From positions 1 to 51,554 of the forward strand of contig JAOPVP010000019.1 in NCBI GenBank assembly GCA_025966135.1: 51,554 nt of DNA, read 5' to 3'. The translations under genes were made by a program, and so were the position numbers. Below the pieces are notes generated by a model. That model saw nothing but the letters and a program-made list of their open reading frames with translations, was not told the DNA's origin and ran no database searches. Every line of letters begins with the position of its first letter. Within the stretch, counting starts at the first letter, position 1. This document shows, piece after piece, positions 7,245 through 19,610 of this stretch. This DNA is from Frankiales bacterium. GTDB taxonomy: Bacteria > Actinomycetota > Actinomycetes > Mycobacteriales > SCTD01.

Positions 7245-7297
7245 AGTCGCACCAAGACCAGGCACAACCGCCGTACAGAAAGAGGAGGAGCGCGACC

Positions 7298-7660
7298 GTG
7301 CTGCAGTACTACCTGCCGATCATCGTGCTGTTCGTGCTCGCCTTCGGGTTCGCGGCGTTCTCGGTCGGTGCGGCGTCGTTCACCGGTCCCAAGCGCTACA
7401 ACCGCGCGAAGTACGACGCGTACGAGTGCGGGATCGAGCCCGCACCTCAGCCCATGGGCGGCGGTCGCTTCCCGATCAAGTTCTACCTGACCGCGATGCT
7501 GTTCATCGTCTTCGACATCGAGATCATCTTCCTCTACCCGTGGGCCGTCGCCTTCGGGCGCCTCGGCGTGTTCGGTCTGGTCGAGATGGTCCTGTTCATC
7601 GCCACCGTCTTCGTCGCGTACGCCTACGTCTGGCGGCGCGGAGGGCTGGAGTGGGACTGA
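7298..7660 (+). CDS. nuoA: NADH-quinone oxidoreductase subunit A
   Basis: NuoA is a small three-helix membrane subunit of proton-pumping complex I, near the quinone chamber. The 120-residue protein has helices at about 6-28, 62-82 and 90-110. It has the conserved loop YECGIEP (about 43-49), whose Cys is in the switching loop, and the FDIE motif (about 72-75). The start is GTG at 7298 after AGGAGGAG. It is the first gene of the complete 14-subunit nuo set; a 46-nt gap precedes nuoB. Confidence 0.97.
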   Translation: MLQYYLPIIVLFVLAFGFAAFSVGAASFTGPKRYNRAKYDAYECGIEPAPQPMGGGRFPIKFYLTAMLFIVFDIEIIFLYPWAVAFGRLGVFGLVEMVLFIATVFVAYAYVWRRGGLEWD

Positions 7661-7706
7661 TGTCAGCCAGCAGCCAGAAGCTGATCAGCAGGAAGAAGAA
7701 CTAGGC

Positions 7707-8288
7707 ATGGGTCTGGAAGAGAAGCTCCCCAGCGGCATCGTCCTGACGAGCGTCGAGAAGGTCGTCAACTGGTCGCGCAAGTCCTCCTTGTGGCCGGCGA
7801 CCTTCGGTCTCGCCTGCTGCGCGATCGAGATGATGGCGACCGGTGCCGGCCGCTATGACCTCGCGCGCTTCGGCATGGAGGTCTTCCGCGCCTCGCCGCG
7901 CCAGGCCGATCTCATGATCGTCGCGGGACGCGTGTCGCAGAAGATGGCCCCCGTCGTGCGCCAGATCTACGACCAGATGCCTGAGCCCAAGTGGGTCATC
8001 GCGATGGGCGTCTGCGCTTCGAGCGGCGGCATGTTCAACAACTACGCGATCGTGCAGGGCGTCGACCACATCGTGCCCGTCGACATCTACCTCCCCGGCT
8101 GCCCGCCGCGTCCGGAGATGCTCATCGACGCCATCCTCAAGCTGCACGACAAGATCATGGAGGAGCCGCTCGGCGCGAACCTCCGCCGCCGCGAGCGCCC
8201 CGACTACCAGCCGCGCGAGCTCGTCGCGAGCTCGGTCCGCTACACCAAGGACGGCAAGAAGGCCGCCCGCGCCGGGAGCGAAGCATGA
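7707..8288 (+). CDS. nuoB: NADH-quinone oxidoreductase subunit B (cluster N2)
   Basis: NuoB carries cluster N2, the last iron-sulfur centre before quinone. All four ligands are visible in the 193-residue protein: adjacent C37-C38, C103 (GVCASSGG) and C132 (PGCPPRP). The basic C-terminal tail (about 160-193) is typical of actinobacterial NuoB. ATG 7707 follows an AGGAAGAAG site. It overlaps nuoC by 4 nt (ATGA). A shorter paralogue lies at 23721-24203. Confidence 0.97.
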   Translation: MGLEEKLPSGIVLTSVEKVVNWSRKSSLWPATFGLACCAIEMMATGAGRYDLARFGMEVFRASPRQADLMIVAGRVSQKMAPVVRQIYDQMPEPKWVIAMGVCASSGGMFNNYAIVQGVDHIVPVDIYLPGCPPRPEMLIDAILKLHDKIMEEPLGANLRRRERPDYQPRELVASSVRYTKDGKKAARAGSEA

Positions 8289-9027
8289 GCGAGACCGGTC
8301 GCGTCGTCCCCTCGGGCGAGGCGGACCCCACGGGTGCGGTCAACACCGGTGGCACGCACCTGACCCCCTCCGCCGTCACCCCGGCCGAGGGCGTCGCGAA
8401 GAGCGGCCAGGACCTGTTCGGAGCCGTCTTCGGCTCGGACACCTCCGGCTTCGGCGGTCTGGTCCCGCGCCGCGTCGCGGAGCTGTCCACCCCTCGCCCG
8501 TACGGCGGTTGGTTCGACGAGACGGTCGACGCTCTCGAGGCTGCCTGGGCGGGTTTCGGTGACAACGTGCTGCGCGTCGTCGTCGACCGCGGCGAGCTGA
8601 CCCTGCACGTCACGTCGGCGTCGGTCCTCGAGATCGCCAAGGTGCTGCGCGACGACCCGAACCTGCGGTTCGAGCTGCTCTCGTCGGTCTCCGGGGTCGA
8701 CTACCCCGCGCAGACCGAGCGGCTGCACGCCGTCTACCACTTCACCTCCATGACCTACCGCCGGCGGCTGCGCGTCGAGGCGGCAGTGAGCGTCGAGAAC
8801 CCGCATCTGCCGTCCGTCTGCAGCGTCTACCCCACGGCCGATTTCCACGAACGTGAGACGTGGGACATGTTCGGGATCGTCTTCGACGGGCACCCGGGCC
8901 TGACTCGCATCTTGATGCCGGACGACTGGGACGGCCACCCGCAGCGCAAGGACTACCCGCTGGGCGGGATCCCGGTCGAGTACAAGGGCGCGAGCATCCC
9001 GCCGCCGGACGAGAGGAGGGCCTACGC

Positions 9028-9031
<4 letters not shown>
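8285..9031 (+). CDS. nuoC: NADH-quinone oxidoreductase subunit C
   Basis: NuoC (30-kDa subunit) is part of the hydrophilic connecting module of complex I and has no cofactor. The 248-residue product has a long low-complexity N-terminal extension of about 70 residues before the family core. The signature [21 protein letters not shown] lies in the C-terminal third, followed by [11 protein letters not shown] 8285 overlaps the nuoB stop (ATGA), giving translational coupling; nuoD overlaps its own stop the same way. NuoC and NuoD are separate genes here, not fused as in Escherichia coli. Confidence 0.96.
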
Positions 9032-10382
<1,351 letters not shown>

Positions 10383-10383
<1 letters not shown>

Positions 10384-11111
10384 TGGATCTAGGTATGCCC
10401 CAGGCTCCCGTCGACACCTCGAAGGTACCGCCGCTCACGGAGCAGACGCGCGCCGAGGCGCGGGAGATCATCGCCCGCTACCCGCGGTCGCGGTCGGCCC
10501 TGCTGCCGATGCTCCACCTCGTCCAGTCGGTCCAGGGCTACGTGTCGCCGGACGGCATTCGCCTGTGCTCCGAGGAGCTCGGCCTGACCAAGGCAGAGGT
10601 CGGCGCGGTCGCGACCTTCTACACGATGTACCGCCGCCGTCCCGCCGGGACATACCACGTCGGCGTCTGCACCAACACGCTGTGCGCGGTCCTCGGCGGC
10701 GACGCCATCTTCGCCTCGTTGAAGGAGCACCTCGGCCTGGGTCACAACGAGACGAGCGACGACGGCACGATCAGCCTCGAGCACCTCGAGTGCAACGCCG
10801 CCTGCGACTACGCCCCCGTCGTGATGGTCAACTGGGAGTTCTACGACGACCAGACGCCGCAGTCCGCGCGGGACCTCGTCGATGCTCTGCATGCCGGCAA
10901 CCCGCCCGCGCCCACCCGTGGCCCCAGCCGGCTGGCGACCTTCAAGGAGGTCTCCCGGGTGCTCGCCGGGTTCAACGACGGGCTCGGCCAAGAGGGTCCG
11001 GCCGCAGGTCCGGCGACCCTCGTCGGCCTCGAGATCGCCAAGCAGCGCGGCGACACGGCACCGCCCTACCCCGCTTCCGCCTCCCCGACCCAGACACCCG
11101 AGGAGCCCTAA
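10383..11111 (+). CDS. nuoE: NADH-quinone oxidoreductase subunit E
   Basis: NuoE (24-kDa subunit) has a thioredoxin-like domain with the [2Fe-2S] cluster N1a in the NADH-input module. The ligands are C96 and C101 (CTNTLC), C137 and C141 (CNAAC). The N-terminal helical segment TRAEAREIIARYPRSRSALLPML is typical. The 242-residue product has an Ala/Pro-rich C-terminal tail (about 175-242) not needed for the cluster fold, as often seen in actinobacteria. GTG at 10383 overlaps the nuoD stop by one base and lies 10 nt from GGGTGGAG. An in-frame ATG at 10395 is the alternative. Confidence 0.95.
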
Positions 11112-11112
11112 A

Positions 11113-12438
11113 GTGGTCTTCACCCCCGTGCTGAGCGCGCACTGGGACGAGCCGGACTCGTTCACGATCGACGGCTACACCAGGCACTGCGGCTACGAGG
11201 CGCTGACCAAGGCGCTCGCCATGCAGCCAGACGACCTCATCTCCCTGGTCAAGGACTCCGGCCTGCGCGGCCGCGGTGGTGCCGGCTTCCCGACCGGCAT
11301 GAAGTGGGGCTTCATCCCGCAGGGCCCTGAGGGCCAAGGCGCGAAGTCGCACTACCTGGTCGTCAACGCCGACGAGTCCGAACCCGGCACGTGCAAGGAC
11401 GTGCCGTTCATGATGGCCAACCCGCACGCTCTCGTGGAAGGCGTGGCGATCGCCTCCTATGCGATCCGCGCGAACCACGCCTTCATCTACGTACGCGGCG
11501 AGGTCGTGCACGTGATCCGTCGCCTCCAGGAGGCGGTCCAGCAGGCCTACGCCGCCGGCCACCTCGGGAAGAACATCCACGGCAGCGGCTACGACCTCGA
11601 GGTCCTGGTGCACGCCGGCGCGGGTGCCTACATCTGCGGCGAGGAGACGGCGCTGCTCGACTCGCTCGAGGGGTACCGGGGACAGCCCCGCCTCCGGCCG
11701 CCCTTCCCAGCGACGCACGGGCTCTACGCCAGCCCCACGGTCGTCAACAACGTCGAGTCCATCGCCAGCGTCCCGAGCATCGTGCTGGGCGGGGCCGAGT
11801 GGTTCGCGAGCATGGGCACCGAGAAGAGCAAGGGCTACACGCTGTACTCGCTGTCCGGCCACGTCACCAAGCCAGGGCAGTACGAGGCGCCCCTCGGTAT
11901 CACGCTGCGCCAGCTGCTCGAGCTCTCGGGCGGCATGCGCGAGGGCCGCACCCTGAAGTTCTGGACTCCGGGCGGCTCGTCGACGCCGTTGCTCACGGCC
12001 GACCACCTCGACGTGCCCCTCGACTATGAGGCGGTCAGCGCGGTCGGCTCGATGCTGGGCACCAAGGCCTTGCAGTGCTTCGACGACACGACCTGCGTCG
12101 TCAGGGCGGTGCTGCGCTGGACCGAGTTCTACGCGCACGAGTCCTGTGGCAAGTGCACCCCCTGCCGGGAGGGCACCTACTGGATGGTGCAGATCCTCGA
12201 GCGGCTGGAGGCCGGCGACGCCACCGAAGCCGACATCGACACGCTGCTCGACACCTGCGACAACATTTTCGGTCGGTCCTTCTGCGCGCTCGGCGACGGC
12301 GCGACCAGCCCCATCGTCAGCGGCGTACAGCTCTTCCGCGACGAGTTCACCCAGCACCTGACCTCCGGCGGCTGCCCGTTCGACCCGGCAGCCAGCACGG
12401 TCTTCGCAGGTGTGTCCAGCGCAGGAGTCACGGCATGA
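11113..12438 (+). CDS. nuoF: NADH-quinone oxidoreductase subunit F (NADH/FMN, cluster N3)
   Basis: NuoF (51-kDa subunit) binds NADH and FMN and passes electrons to cluster N3. The 441-residue product has the glycine-rich NADH/FMN site [10 protein letters not shown] (53-62), [12 protein letters not shown] (85-96), [14 protein letters not shown] (169-182) and the N3 ligands C345, C348, C351 and C391. The start is GTG at 11113, 1 nt after the nuoE stop, with AGGAG just upstream. nuoG overlaps its stop by 4 nt. Its presence shows that the main complex is a true NADH dehydrogenase rather than a ferredoxin- or F420-linked form. Confidence 0.97.
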   Translation: MVFTPVLSAHWDEPDSFTIDGYTRHCGYEALTKALAMQPDDLISLVKDSGLRGRGGAGFPTGMKWGFIPQGPEGQGAKSHYLVVNADESEPGTCKDVPFMMANPHALVEGVAIASYAIRANHAFIYVRGEVVHVIRRLQEAVQQAYAAGHLGKNIHGSGYDLEVLVHAGAGAYICGEETALLDSLEGYRGQPRLRPPFPATHGLYASPTVVNNVESIASVPSIVLGGAEWFASMGTEKSKGYTLYSLSGHVTKPGQYEAPLGITLRQLLELSGGMREGRTLKFWTPGGSSTPLLTADHLDVPLDYEAVSAVGSMLGTKALQCFDDTTCVVRAVLRWTEFYAHESCGKCTPCREGTYWMVQILERLEAGDATEADIDTLLDTCDNIFGRSFCALGDGATSPIVSGVQLFRDEFTQHLTSGGCPFDPAASTVFAGVSSAGVTA

Positions 12439-14846
12439 CGGCCACGTCTGAGGTTGCGGTGCACACCGACCTCGTCACCCTCACGGTCGACGGCTTCGAG
12501 GTGCAGGTCCCCAAGGGCACCCTCGTCATCCGCGCGGCCGAGCTCATCGGCATCCAGATCCCGCGCTTCTGCGACCACCCGCTGCTCGACCCGGTCGGTG
12601 CCTGCCGCCAGTGCATCGTCGAGGTCGAAGGGCAGCGCAAGCCACTGGCCTCCTGCACCACGACCGTCACCGAGGGCATGGTCGTGAAGACGCAGCTCAC
12701 CTCACCGGTGGCGGAGAAGGCGCAGCGCGGCACCCTGGAGCTGCTGCTCATCAACCACCCGCTCGACTGCCCCGTCTGTGACAAGGGCGGCGAGTGCCCG
12801 CTGCAGAACCAGACGCTCAGCAACGGCCCGGAGGACACCCGCTTCCACGACAAGAAGCGCACCTTCCCGAAGCCGATCGCCATCAGCAGCCAGGTGTTGC
12901 TCGACCGCGAGCGCTGCGTCCTGTGCGCGCGCTGCACGCGGTTCTCCCAGCAGGTCGCCGGTGACCCGTTCATCGAGCTGTTCGAGCGCGGCGCGCTGCA
13001 GCAGGTGGCGATCTACGAGGACCAGCCCTTCGAGTCCTACTTCTCCGGCAACACGGTCCAGATCTGCCCGGTCGGGGCACTGACCGGTGCTGCCTACCGC
13101 TTCCGGGCCCGGCCGTTCGACCTGGTGTCGTCGCCGATGGTCTGCGAGCACTGCGCCTCCGGATGCGCGCTGCGCACCGACCACCGCCGCGACAAGGTCC
13201 TCCGTCGCCTCGCCGGGGACGACCCGGAGGTCAACGAGGAGTGGAACTGCGACAAGGGCCGGTGGGCGTTCACCTACGCCACGCAGCCTGACCGCATCAC
13301 GACCCCGCTCATCCGGGACGACGAGACCGGCAGGCTGCGCCCCGCCGCATGGACCGAGGCCCTCGACCGCGCGGCCCGCGGGCTCGCCTTGGCCCGCGAC
13401 GAGGGCGGCGTGGGGGTGCTGCCCGGCGGTCGCCTCACCGTCGAGGATGCCTACGCCTGGTCGAAGTTCGCCCGGGTCGCGCTGTCGACCCACGACATCG
13501 ACGCCCGAGTCCGTCCCGGCAGCAACGAGGAGCTCGCGTTCCTCGCCAGCTCCGTGGCCGGTCGCTACCTGGAGACGACCTACGCCGACCTCGAGGCCGC
13601 TCCGGCCGTGCTGCTCGCCGGTTTCGAGCCGGAGGAGGAATCGCCGATCATCTTCCTGCGGCTGCGCAAGGGCGTTCGCAAGCACGGCACCAAGGTCTTC
13701 ACGGTCGCGGCCTTCCGCAGCCCCGGTGCCGTGAAGACCTCCGCCACTGTCGTCCAGGCCGTCCCGGGTGAGGAGGCGGCGGCCCTCGCCGCCTTCGACC
13801 CTGCCCAGCTGCCCGCTGGTTCGGTCATCCTCGTGGGCGAGCGGCTGGCTTCGGTGCCCGGCGCGCTCTCCGCTGCTGCTGCCCTCGCGGCCGCTGCCGG
13901 TGCGAAGCTCGCGTGGGTCCCGCGTCGGGCCGGTGAGCGCGGTGCCGTCGACGTCGGCGCACTGCCCACCCTGCTGCCTGGTGGCCGTTCCCTCGACCAG
14001 CGCGCTGAGGTCGAGGCGCTGTGGGGCGCGGTCCCGGCCGAGCCCGGCAGGGACCTCACCGCGATCCTCACCGCGGTCAAGGCGGGACAGCTCAAGGGTC
14101 TGCTCGTCGGTGGCGTCGACCCGGCCGATGCTCCCGACCCCACCCTCGCCCTCGACGCCATCGAGGCCGCAGAGTTCGTGGTCAGCCTCGAAGTGCGGCG
14201 CTCACCGGTCACCGACCGGGCCGACGTGGTGCTGCCCGTCGCGGCGCCGGTCGAGAAGGGCGGCACCTACCTCAACTGGGAGGGCCGGGCCCGCCCGTAC
14301 GAAGCCGTGCTGCGCAGCCTCGGTGCCCTCACCGACGCGCGGGTGCTTCACGTGCTGGCCGAGGAGATGGACCGAGCGATCGGCCTGCCCGACCTCGCGG
14401 CGGCCCGAACGGAGATCGGCCGCCTCGGCACGACCACCGTCCGTCCGGCCCCGCCGACCGCCCACCTCCCCGTTGCGTCTGCTCAGGTGGACACTGCGGC
14501 CGAGGAGTCGGAGCAGACGCAAGGAACGGGTACGGCGATTCTCGCGACGTGGCACTGGCTGCTCGACGACGGGTCGCTGCAGGACGGTGAGCCGCACCTT
14601 GCCGGCACCGCCAAGAAGCCCCGGCTCCACCTGTCTGCTGCCACCGCGGCCGGTCTCGGCGTCGCGGCCGGAGACCCCGTCACCGTCAGCACCGACCGGG
14701 GGAGCCTGACGCTGCCGCTGGTCATCGCCGACCTGCCCGACAACGTGGTCTGGGTCCCGACCCGCACCAGGGACGCGCACGTCCGCACCGACCTGGCGGC
14801 CGCCCACGGCTCCGTCGTACACCTGGCGAAGGGGGCCGAGCAGTGA
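12435..14846 (+). CDS. nuoG: NADH-quinone oxidoreductase subunit G (large Fe-S subunit)
   Basis: NuoG (803 residues) holds several clusters of the input arm. The [2Fe-2S] N1b ligands are C46, C57, C60 and C74. N4/N5 use H108/C112/C115/C121 and C161/C164/C167/C211. The extra N7 site is present (C237, C240, C244, C272). A molybdopterin-oxidoreductase-like domain without known cofactor function follows. Residues 680-696 are encoded by a palindromic DNA element whose relatives are intergenic in this window, so an in-frame repeat insertion seems to lengthen a surface linker before the C-terminal domain. ATG 12435 overlaps the nuoF stop (ATGA) with GCAGGAG 7 nt upstream. nuoH overlaps its stop. Confidence 0.96.
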   Translation: MTATSEVAVHTDLVTLTVDGFEVQVPKGTLVIRAAELIGIQIPRFCDHPLLDPVGACRQCIVEVEGQRKPLASCTTTVTEGMVVKTQLTSPVAEKAQRGTLELLLINHPLDCPVCDKGGECPLQNQTLSNGPEDTRFHDKKRTFPKPIAISSQVLLDRERCVLCARCTRFSQQVAGDPFIELFERGALQQVAIYEDQPFESYFSGNTVQICPVGALTGAAYRFRARPFDLVSSPMVCEHCASGCALRTDHRRDKVLRRLAGDDPEVNEEWNCDKGRWAFTYATQPDRITTPLIRDDETGRLRPAAWTEALDRAARGLALARDEGGVGVLPGGRLTVEDAYAWSKFARVALSTHDIDARVRPGSNEELAFLASSVAGRYLETTYADLEAAPAVLLAGFEPEEESPIIFLRLRKGVRKHGTKVFTVAAFRSPGAVKTSATVVQAVPGEEAAALAAFDPAQLPAGSVILVGERLASVPGALSAAAALAAAAGAKLAWVPRRAGERGAVDVGALPTLLPGGRSLDQRAEVEALWGAVPAEPGRDLTAILTAVKAGQLKGLLVGGVDPADAPDPTLALDAIEAAEFVVSLEVRRSPVTDRADVVLPVAAPVEKGGTYLNWEGRARPYEAVLRSLGALTDARVLHVLAEEMDRAIGLPDLAAARTEIGRLGTTTVRPAPPTAHLPVASAQVDTAAEESEQTQGTGTAILATWHWLLDDGSLQDGEPHLAGTAKKPRLHLSAATAAGLGVAAGDPVTVSTDRGSLTLPLVIADLPDNVVWVPTRTRDAHVRTDLAAAHGSVVHLAKGAEQ
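14473..14522. repeat. Palindromic element, copy 2 (inside nuoG, in frame)
   Basis: A perfect 12-bp inverted repeat, TTGCGTCTGCTC (14473-14484) and GAGCAGACGCAA (14511-14522), spans 50 bp with 26 bp between the arms. Copies with similar arms and 25-bp interiors are at 895-940 and 28617-28661. Here it is translated as NuoG residues 680-696. Confidence 0.85.
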
Positions 14847-16150
14847 GGCTCACTGACAGCACCCAACTGCCGCTGACGAGCTTCGGGCACGAGCCGTTCT
14901 GGCTGACCATCGCCAAGGCGCTGTTCGTGTTCGTGCTCCTCGTCGTGCTGACGCTGTTCACGATCGTCTTCGAGCGCAAGGTCGTCTCGTGGATGCAGCA
15001 GCGCACCGGTCCGAACCGGGTTGGTCCGCGGGGCTACCTGCAGTCGCTCGCGGACGGCCTGAAGCTGGCGCTGAAGGAGGAGATCATCCCGGCGCTGGCG
15101 GACAAGCCGGTCTACATCCTCGCGCCGGTCGTCTCCGCCGTACCCGCGTTCCTCGCGTTCTCGGTGATCCCGTTCGGCCCGAAGGTCAACGTGGGCGGGC
15201 ACGAGACCGCCCTGCAGCTGACCGACATGCCGATCGGCGTGCTGTTCATCCTGGCCTGCTCGAGCGTCGGCGTCTTCGGCATCGTGCTGGCGGGATGGTC
15301 CTCCGGCTCGACGTACCCGCTCCTCGGTGCCCTGCGGTCCGCGGCCCAGGTCATCTCCTACGAGGTCGCGATGGGACTGTCGTTCGTGGCGGTGTTCCTC
15401 TACGCCGGCTCGTTGTCGACCAGCGAGATCGTCGCGGCGCAGCATGATCGCTGGTTCATCATCACGCTCCCGATCTCGTTCCTCATCTACGCGGTCGCGA
15501 TGGTCGGTGAGACCAACCGCGCTCCGTTCGACCTCCCCGAGGCCGAGTCGGAGCTCGTCGGCGGCTTCCACACCGAGTACACCTCGCTGAAGTTCGCGAT
15601 GTTCTTCCTCGCCGAGTACATCAACGTCATCACCGTTTCGGCGCTGGCGACGACGATGTTCCTCGGTGGCTGGCGGCCGCCGCCGTTCCTGTCGCGCGTC
15701 GAGTTCCTGAGCACCGGCTACTTCCCGATCGTGTGGTTCCTGCTCAAGGTCGTCGGCTTCATTTTCTTCTTCATCTGGCTGCGCGGGACGCTGCCGCGGC
15801 TGCGCTACGACCAGTTCATGAAGCTGGGCTGGAAGGTCCTCATCCCGGTCAGCCTGGTCTGGATCCTGCTGGTGGCAGCCATCCGGACGCTGACCAACCA
15901 GGTGCCGAGCAGCCGCGACCGCTTCACCTACATCGCCTTGTTCATGGCCGTCGTCTTCGCGGTCTTCCTCGTCTGGCCGCAGAAGAAGGCGCCGACCGAG
16001 GAGGAGGTCGAGGCGGAGAGCGCCCTCGTGCCCGTCGAGCAGGGTGGCTTCCCGCTGCCGCCGCTCGACCTGGTCGTCCCGCCGATGCCTCGCTCGTTGC
16101 AGCTCACTCCCACCTCCCCTCCGAACTCGGAAGAGGCACCTCGTGGCTAG
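14843..16150 (+). CDS. nuoH: NADH-quinone oxidoreductase subunit H
   Basis: NuoH is the membrane subunit that anchors the peripheral arm and contributes to the quinone tunnel. The 435-residue protein shows about eight or nine helices. It has [11 protein letters not shown] (about 54-64) and the acidic E-channel loop with [19 protein letters not shown], both diagnostic. The C-terminal extension after the last helix (about 385-435) is hydrophilic and Pro/Glu-rich, longer than in Escherichia coli. The start is GTG at 14843, overlapping the nuoG stop by 4 nt (GTGA). Confidence 0.97.
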   Translation: MRLTDSTQLPLTSFGHEPFWLTIAKALFVFVLLVVLTLFTIVFERKVVSWMQQRTGPNRVGPRGYLQSLADGLKLALKEEIIPALADKPVYILAPVVSAVPAFLAFSVIPFGPKVNVGGHETALQLTDMPIGVLFILACSSVGVFGIVLAGWSSGSTYPLLGALRSAAQVISYEVAMGLSFVAVFLYAGSLSTSEIVAAQHDRWFIITLPISFLIYAVAMVGETNRAPFDLPEAESELVGGFHTEYTSLKFAMFFLAEYINVITVSALATTMFLGGWRPPPFLSRVEFLSTGYFPIVWFLLKVVGFIFFFIWLRGTLPRLRYDQFMKLGWKVLIPVSLVWILLVAAIRTLTNQVPSSRDRFTYIALFMAVVFAVFLVWPQKKAPTEEEVEAESALVPVEQGGFPLPPLDLVVPPMPRSLQLTPTSPPNSEEAPRG

Positions 16151-16652
16151 CTTCCTCGACCCCGTGAAGGGCTTCGGGGTCACCTTCAGGACGATGTTCA
16201 AGCCGACGACGACCGAGGAGTACCCCGAGTACGTTCGCCCGGTCCCGCCGCGCTTCCACGGTCGGCACGTCCTCAACCGGCACCCTGACGGGCTCGAGAA
16301 GTGCATCGGCTGCGAGCTGTGCGCCTGGGCCTGTCCGGCCGACGCCATTTACGTCGAGGGCGCCGACAACACCGAGGACAACCGCATGTCCCCCGGTGAG
16401 CGGTACGCGTCCGTTTACCAGATCAACTACCTGCGCTGCATCTTCTGCGGCCTGTGCATCGAGGCGTGCCCGACCCGCTCCCTGACCATGACGAACGAGT
16501 ACGAACTGGCCGACGACAGCCGCGAGTCCCTCATCTTCACCAAGGAGGACCTGCTCGCGCCGTTGCTCCCGGGGATGGAGCAGCCGCCGCACCCAATGCG
16601 GCTCGGCAACAGCGACAAGGACTACTACCTGGGCGGTGTTTCCCAAAAGTGA
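16143..16652 (+). CDS. nuoI: NADH-quinone oxidoreductase subunit I (clusters N6a/N6b)
   Basis: NuoI carries the two [4Fe-4S] clusters that bridge NuoG to NuoB. The ligands are C54, C57, C60, C64 and C99, C102, C105, C109, each set as CxxCxxCxxxCP. The 169-residue product is short compared with some actinobacterial homologues but complete. The start is GTG at 16143, overlapping the nuoH stop by 8 nt, with GAAGAGG at 16129-16135. A paralogue with the same two-cluster pattern lies at 24721-25191. Confidence 0.96.
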   Translation: MASFLDPVKGFGVTFRTMFKPTTTEEYPEYVRPVPPRFHGRHVLNRHPDGLEKCIGCELCAWACPADAIYVEGADNTEDNRMSPGERYASVYQINYLRCIFCGLCIEACPTRSLTMTNEYELADDSRESLIFTKEDLLAPLLPGMEQPPHPMRLGNSDKDYYLGGVSQK

Positions 16653-17380
16653 CGACCACCCTGTTGGCGGCTTCGTCCACCGGTGAGCAGATCGGCTTCT
16701 GGATCCTCGCGCCGATCGCGGTAGTCGCGGCGCTGGCGATGGTCATCGCCAAGAACGCGGTGCACTGCGCGTTGTTCCTGGCCGCCGTGATGATGAGCCT
16801 CGCTGGTCTCTACGCCCTGCAGGACGCGCCGTTCCTCGCGGCCGTCCAGGTCATCGTCTACACCGGCGCGATCCTCATGCTGTTCCTGTTCGTCCTGATG
16901 CTCGTCGGGGTCGATAGCAGCGACTCGCTCGTCGAGACGCTGCGCGGCCAGCGCGTCGCCGCACTGCTGGTGGGCGTGGGCTTCGCCGCCCTGCTGATCG
17001 CCACCATCGGCGGTGCGGTCGTCGGCAAGAGCGCCGGCCTCGACGCGGCCAACGCCGACGGCAACGTCATCGGCATCGCCCGCCTGCTGTTCACCAAGTA
17101 CGTGTTCGCCTTCGAGGTCACCAGCGCGCTGCTCATCACCGCGGCGCTGGGCGCGATGGTCCTGGCGCACAAGGAGCGGCTGGTGCCGCGCCCGTCGCAG
17201 AAGGAGCTGTCCCGCCAGCGCTTCGCCAGCGACCACCCGTTCCCGCTGCCAGGTCCCGGTGTGTTCGCCGAGGGCGACTCCATCGCCCGCGGCGCGCTGC
17301 TGCCCGACGGCACCATCGCCCCGGGCAGCATCGCGCCGACCCTGAAAGAGCTGCCGACCAAGGACGAGGTGCAGACGTGA
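16649..17380 (+). CDS. nuoJ: NADH-quinone oxidoreductase subunit J
   Basis: NuoJ is a five-helix membrane subunit; its third helix carries the conserved [20 protein letters not shown] segment (about 67-86), which forms the pi-bulge region linking quinone chemistry to proton pumping. The 243-residue product has a hydrophilic C-terminal tail of about 60 residues. The start is GTG at 16649, overlapping the nuoI stop. nuoK overlaps its stop. Confidence 0.95.
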   Translation: MTTTLLAASSTGEQIGFWILAPIAVVAALAMVIAKNAVHCALFLAAVMMSLAGLYALQDAPFLAAVQVIVYTGAILMLFLFVLMLVGVDSSDSLVETLRGQRVAALLVGVGFAALLIATIGGAVVGKSAGLDAANADGNVIGIARLLFTKYVFAFEVTSALLITAALGAMVLAHKERLVPRPSQKELSRQRFASDHPFPLPGPGVFAEGDSIARGALLPDGTIAPGSIAPTLKELPTKDEVQT

Positions 17381-17676
17381 GCCCGGACCACTACCTGTTC
17401 CTGGCTGCCCTGCTGTTCGTGATCGGCGCGCTCGGCGTGCTGCTGCGCCGCAACGCCATCTTGGTGTTCATGAGCATCGAGCTGATGCTCAACTCGGTGA
17501 ACCTCACGCTGGTGACCTTCAGCCGCGAGAAGGGCACGCTGGACGGCCAGATCATGGCCTTCTTCGTCATGGTCGTGGCGGCCGCCGAGGTCGTGGTCGG
17601 TCTCGCGATCATCATGAGCATCTTCCGCACCCGCCGGTCGGCCTCGGTCGACGACGCCAACTTGCTCAAGTACTAG
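17377..17676 (+). CDS. nuoK: NADH-quinone oxidoreductase subunit K
   Basis: NuoK is a 99-residue, three-helix subunit related to MrpC. The intramembrane glutamates of the proton path are visible in [11 protein letters not shown] (about 33-43, E35) and in [13 protein letters not shown] (about 66-78, E71). The start is GTG at 17377, overlapping the nuoJ stop (GTGA). Confidence 0.97.
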   Translation: MSPDHYLFLAALLFVIGALGVLLRRNAILVFMSIELMLNSVNLTLVTFSREKGTLDGQIMAFFVMVVAAAEVVVGLAIIMSIFRTRRSASVDDANLLKY

Positions 17677-17687
17677 GGGATCCTGAA

Positions 17688-19610
17688 GTGACGTTGCTCG
17701 CCGAGAAGGTCACCTACGTGCCTGCCACCGGCACGCTCTCGGCCCTCTGGCTTCTCCTGGCCCTGCCCGCCGCGGGCGCAGCGATCCTGCTGCTCACCGG
17801 CAAGCGCAGCGAGAAGTGGGGCCCCTACCTGGCCTGCGCGATGACCGGCCTGTCCTTCGTGCTCGGAGTGGTGTTCTTCTTCGCTCTCAAGGGGCTAACG
17901 AACCGGTCGGTCGACCAGCACCTGTTCAGCTGGATCTCCGTCGGCCGGTTCCAGGTCCCCGCGGGGCTGCTGTACGACCCGCTGTCGGCCACCTTCGTGC
18001 TGCTCATCACTGGCGTGGGGTTCCTGATCCACGTCTACTCGCTCGGCTACATGGACCACGACCCGCGCAAGAAGACGTTCTTCGCCTACCTCAACCTGTT
18101 CATCGCGGCGATGCTCCTGCTCGTCCTCGGCAACAGCTTTCTGGCGCTCTACGTCGGCTGGGAGGGCGTGGGCCTCGCGTCGTACCTGCTCATCGCGTTC
18201 TGGTACTTCAAGCCCGAGGCGGCCACCGCCGCGAAGAAGGCCTTCATCGCCAACCGCGTCGGTGACCTCGGCCTCTCGCTGGCCATCATGGTGATGTTCG
18301 CGGCGCTGGGCACCACCACCTACGCCGGTGTCTTCAACAGCGGTGTCGCGGGCGGTACGGCGACGGCGATCGGGCTGCTGCTGCTGCTGGGCGCCTGTGG
18401 CAAGTCCGGTCAGTTCCCGCTCCAGACCTGGCTGCCCGACGCCATGGAGGGCCCGACCCCGGTCTCGGCCCTGATCCACGCGGCCACCATGGTCACCGCC
18501 GGCGTCTACCTGATCGCCCGGTCCACCCCCATCTTCCAGGCGTCGCCGGACGCGCAGACGGTGGTGACGATCATCGGTGCCATCACCCTCGTCATCGGGT
18601 GCGTGATCGGCTGCGCGTACGACGACATCAAGAAGGTGCTGGCCTACTCCACGGTCAGCCAGATCGGCTACATGTTCCTCGCCGTCGGCATCCCCGGGGC
18701 CGGGGCGATCGCCATCCTGCACCTGCTCACCCACGGCTTCTTCAAGGCCTGCATGTTCCTCTCGGCCGGCTCGGTGATGCACGCCATGGGCGACCAGGTC
18801 GACATGCGGCGGTTCGGTGGACTGCGCAAGTACATGCCGATCACCTTCGGCTGCTTCCTCACCGGCTACCTGGCCATCATCGGGCTGCCCCCGTTCGCCG
18901 GCTTCTTCTCCAAGGACAAGATCATCGAGGCGGCCTACGACCTCCACGGCACCCGCGGCTGGATCCTCGGCACCGTTGCCCTGCTTGGCGCCGGCATCAC
19001 CGCCTTCTACATGACCCGGCTGATGGTCATGACGTTCCTCGGCGAGAAGCGCTGGACCGAGGGGCAGCACCCGCATGAGTCGCCCAGCGTCATGACCGCC
19101 CCGATGGTGCTGCTGGCGATCGGCTCCGCGGTGTCGGGTGGCCTGCTGGTCCTGGGCGGGGCGCTGCAGAACTGGCTGGCGCCCACGCTCGGCCCCCAGG
19201 TGGAGGTCGGCGCCCACACCATCAGCCCGACGGTCCTCACCCTCTTGACGCTGCTGGTGGTCGCGGGCGGCGCCGCCGGTGCCTGGTTCACCTACGGCAC
19301 CAAACCGGTCCTGACAACCCCGCCCGTCGCGGTCACGCCGTTGACCGTCGCGGCCCGCAAGAACCTCTACTTCGACGCCCTCAACGAGTCGCTCCTCATG
19401 CGCCCGGGTCAGTACCTCACCCGGTTCCTGGTGTGGGTGGACAACCGGGGGATCGACGGCGCCGTGCACGCCCTTGCGGCCGGCATCGGAGGCGGATCGG
19501 GACGCCTCCGCCGTACCCAGACCGGCTTCGTGAGGTCCTACGCCCTGTCCATGTTCGGAGGAGCGCTGCTCGTGGTCTTCGCCCTGCTCGCAGTGAGGCT
19601 CGGCCAGTGA
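17688..19610 (+). CDS. nuoL: NADH-quinone oxidoreductase subunit L
   Basis: NuoL is the distal antiporter-like proton-pumping subunit with a long lateral helix. The 640-residue protein has about 16 hydrophobic helices. It has the antiporter motifs [54 protein letters not shown] and a conserved Lys/His path ([11 protein letters not shown]). The C-terminal portion holds the lateral helix and a final membrane segment. The start is GTG at 17688, 7 nt after AGGGGA (17675-17680), 11 nt from the nuoK stop. nuoM overlaps its stop. Confidence 0.97.
   Translation: MTLLAEKVTYVPATGTLSALWLLLALPAAGAAILLLTGKRSEKWGPYLACAMTGLSFVLGVVFFFALKGLTNRSVDQHLFSWISVGRFQVPAGLLYDPLSATFVLLITGVGFLIHVYSLGYMDHDPRKKTFFAYLNLFIAAMLLLVLGNSFLALYVGWEGVGLASYLLIAFWYFKPEAATAAKKAFIANRVGDLGLSLAIMVMFAALGTTTYAGVFNSGVAGGTATAIGLLLLLGACGKSGQFPLQTWLPDAMEGPTPVSALIHAATMVTAGVYLIARSTPIFQASPDAQTVVTIIGAITLVIGCVIGCAYDDIKKVLAYSTVSQIGYMFLAVGIPGAGAIAILHLLTHGFFKACMFLSAGSVMHAMGDQVDMRRFGGLRKYMPITFGCFLTGYLAIIGLPPFAGFFSKDKIIEAAYDLHGTRGWILGTVALLGAGITAFYMTRLMVMTFLGEKRWTEGQHPHESPSVMTAPMVLLAIGSAVSGGLLVLGGALQNWLAPTLGPQVEVGAHTISPTVLTLLTLLVVAGGAAGAWFTYGTKPVLTTPPVAVTPLTVAARKNLYFDALNESLLMRPGQYLTRFLVWVDNRGIDGAVHALAAGIGGGSGRLRRTQTGFVRSYALSMFGGALLVVFALLAVRLGQ

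Noticed and set aside
14473..14522. Intragenic terminator in nuoG
   Set aside because: There is a 26-nt loop and no T-run, and downstream nuo genes are tightly coupled; the match to intergenic copies favours a repeat element.
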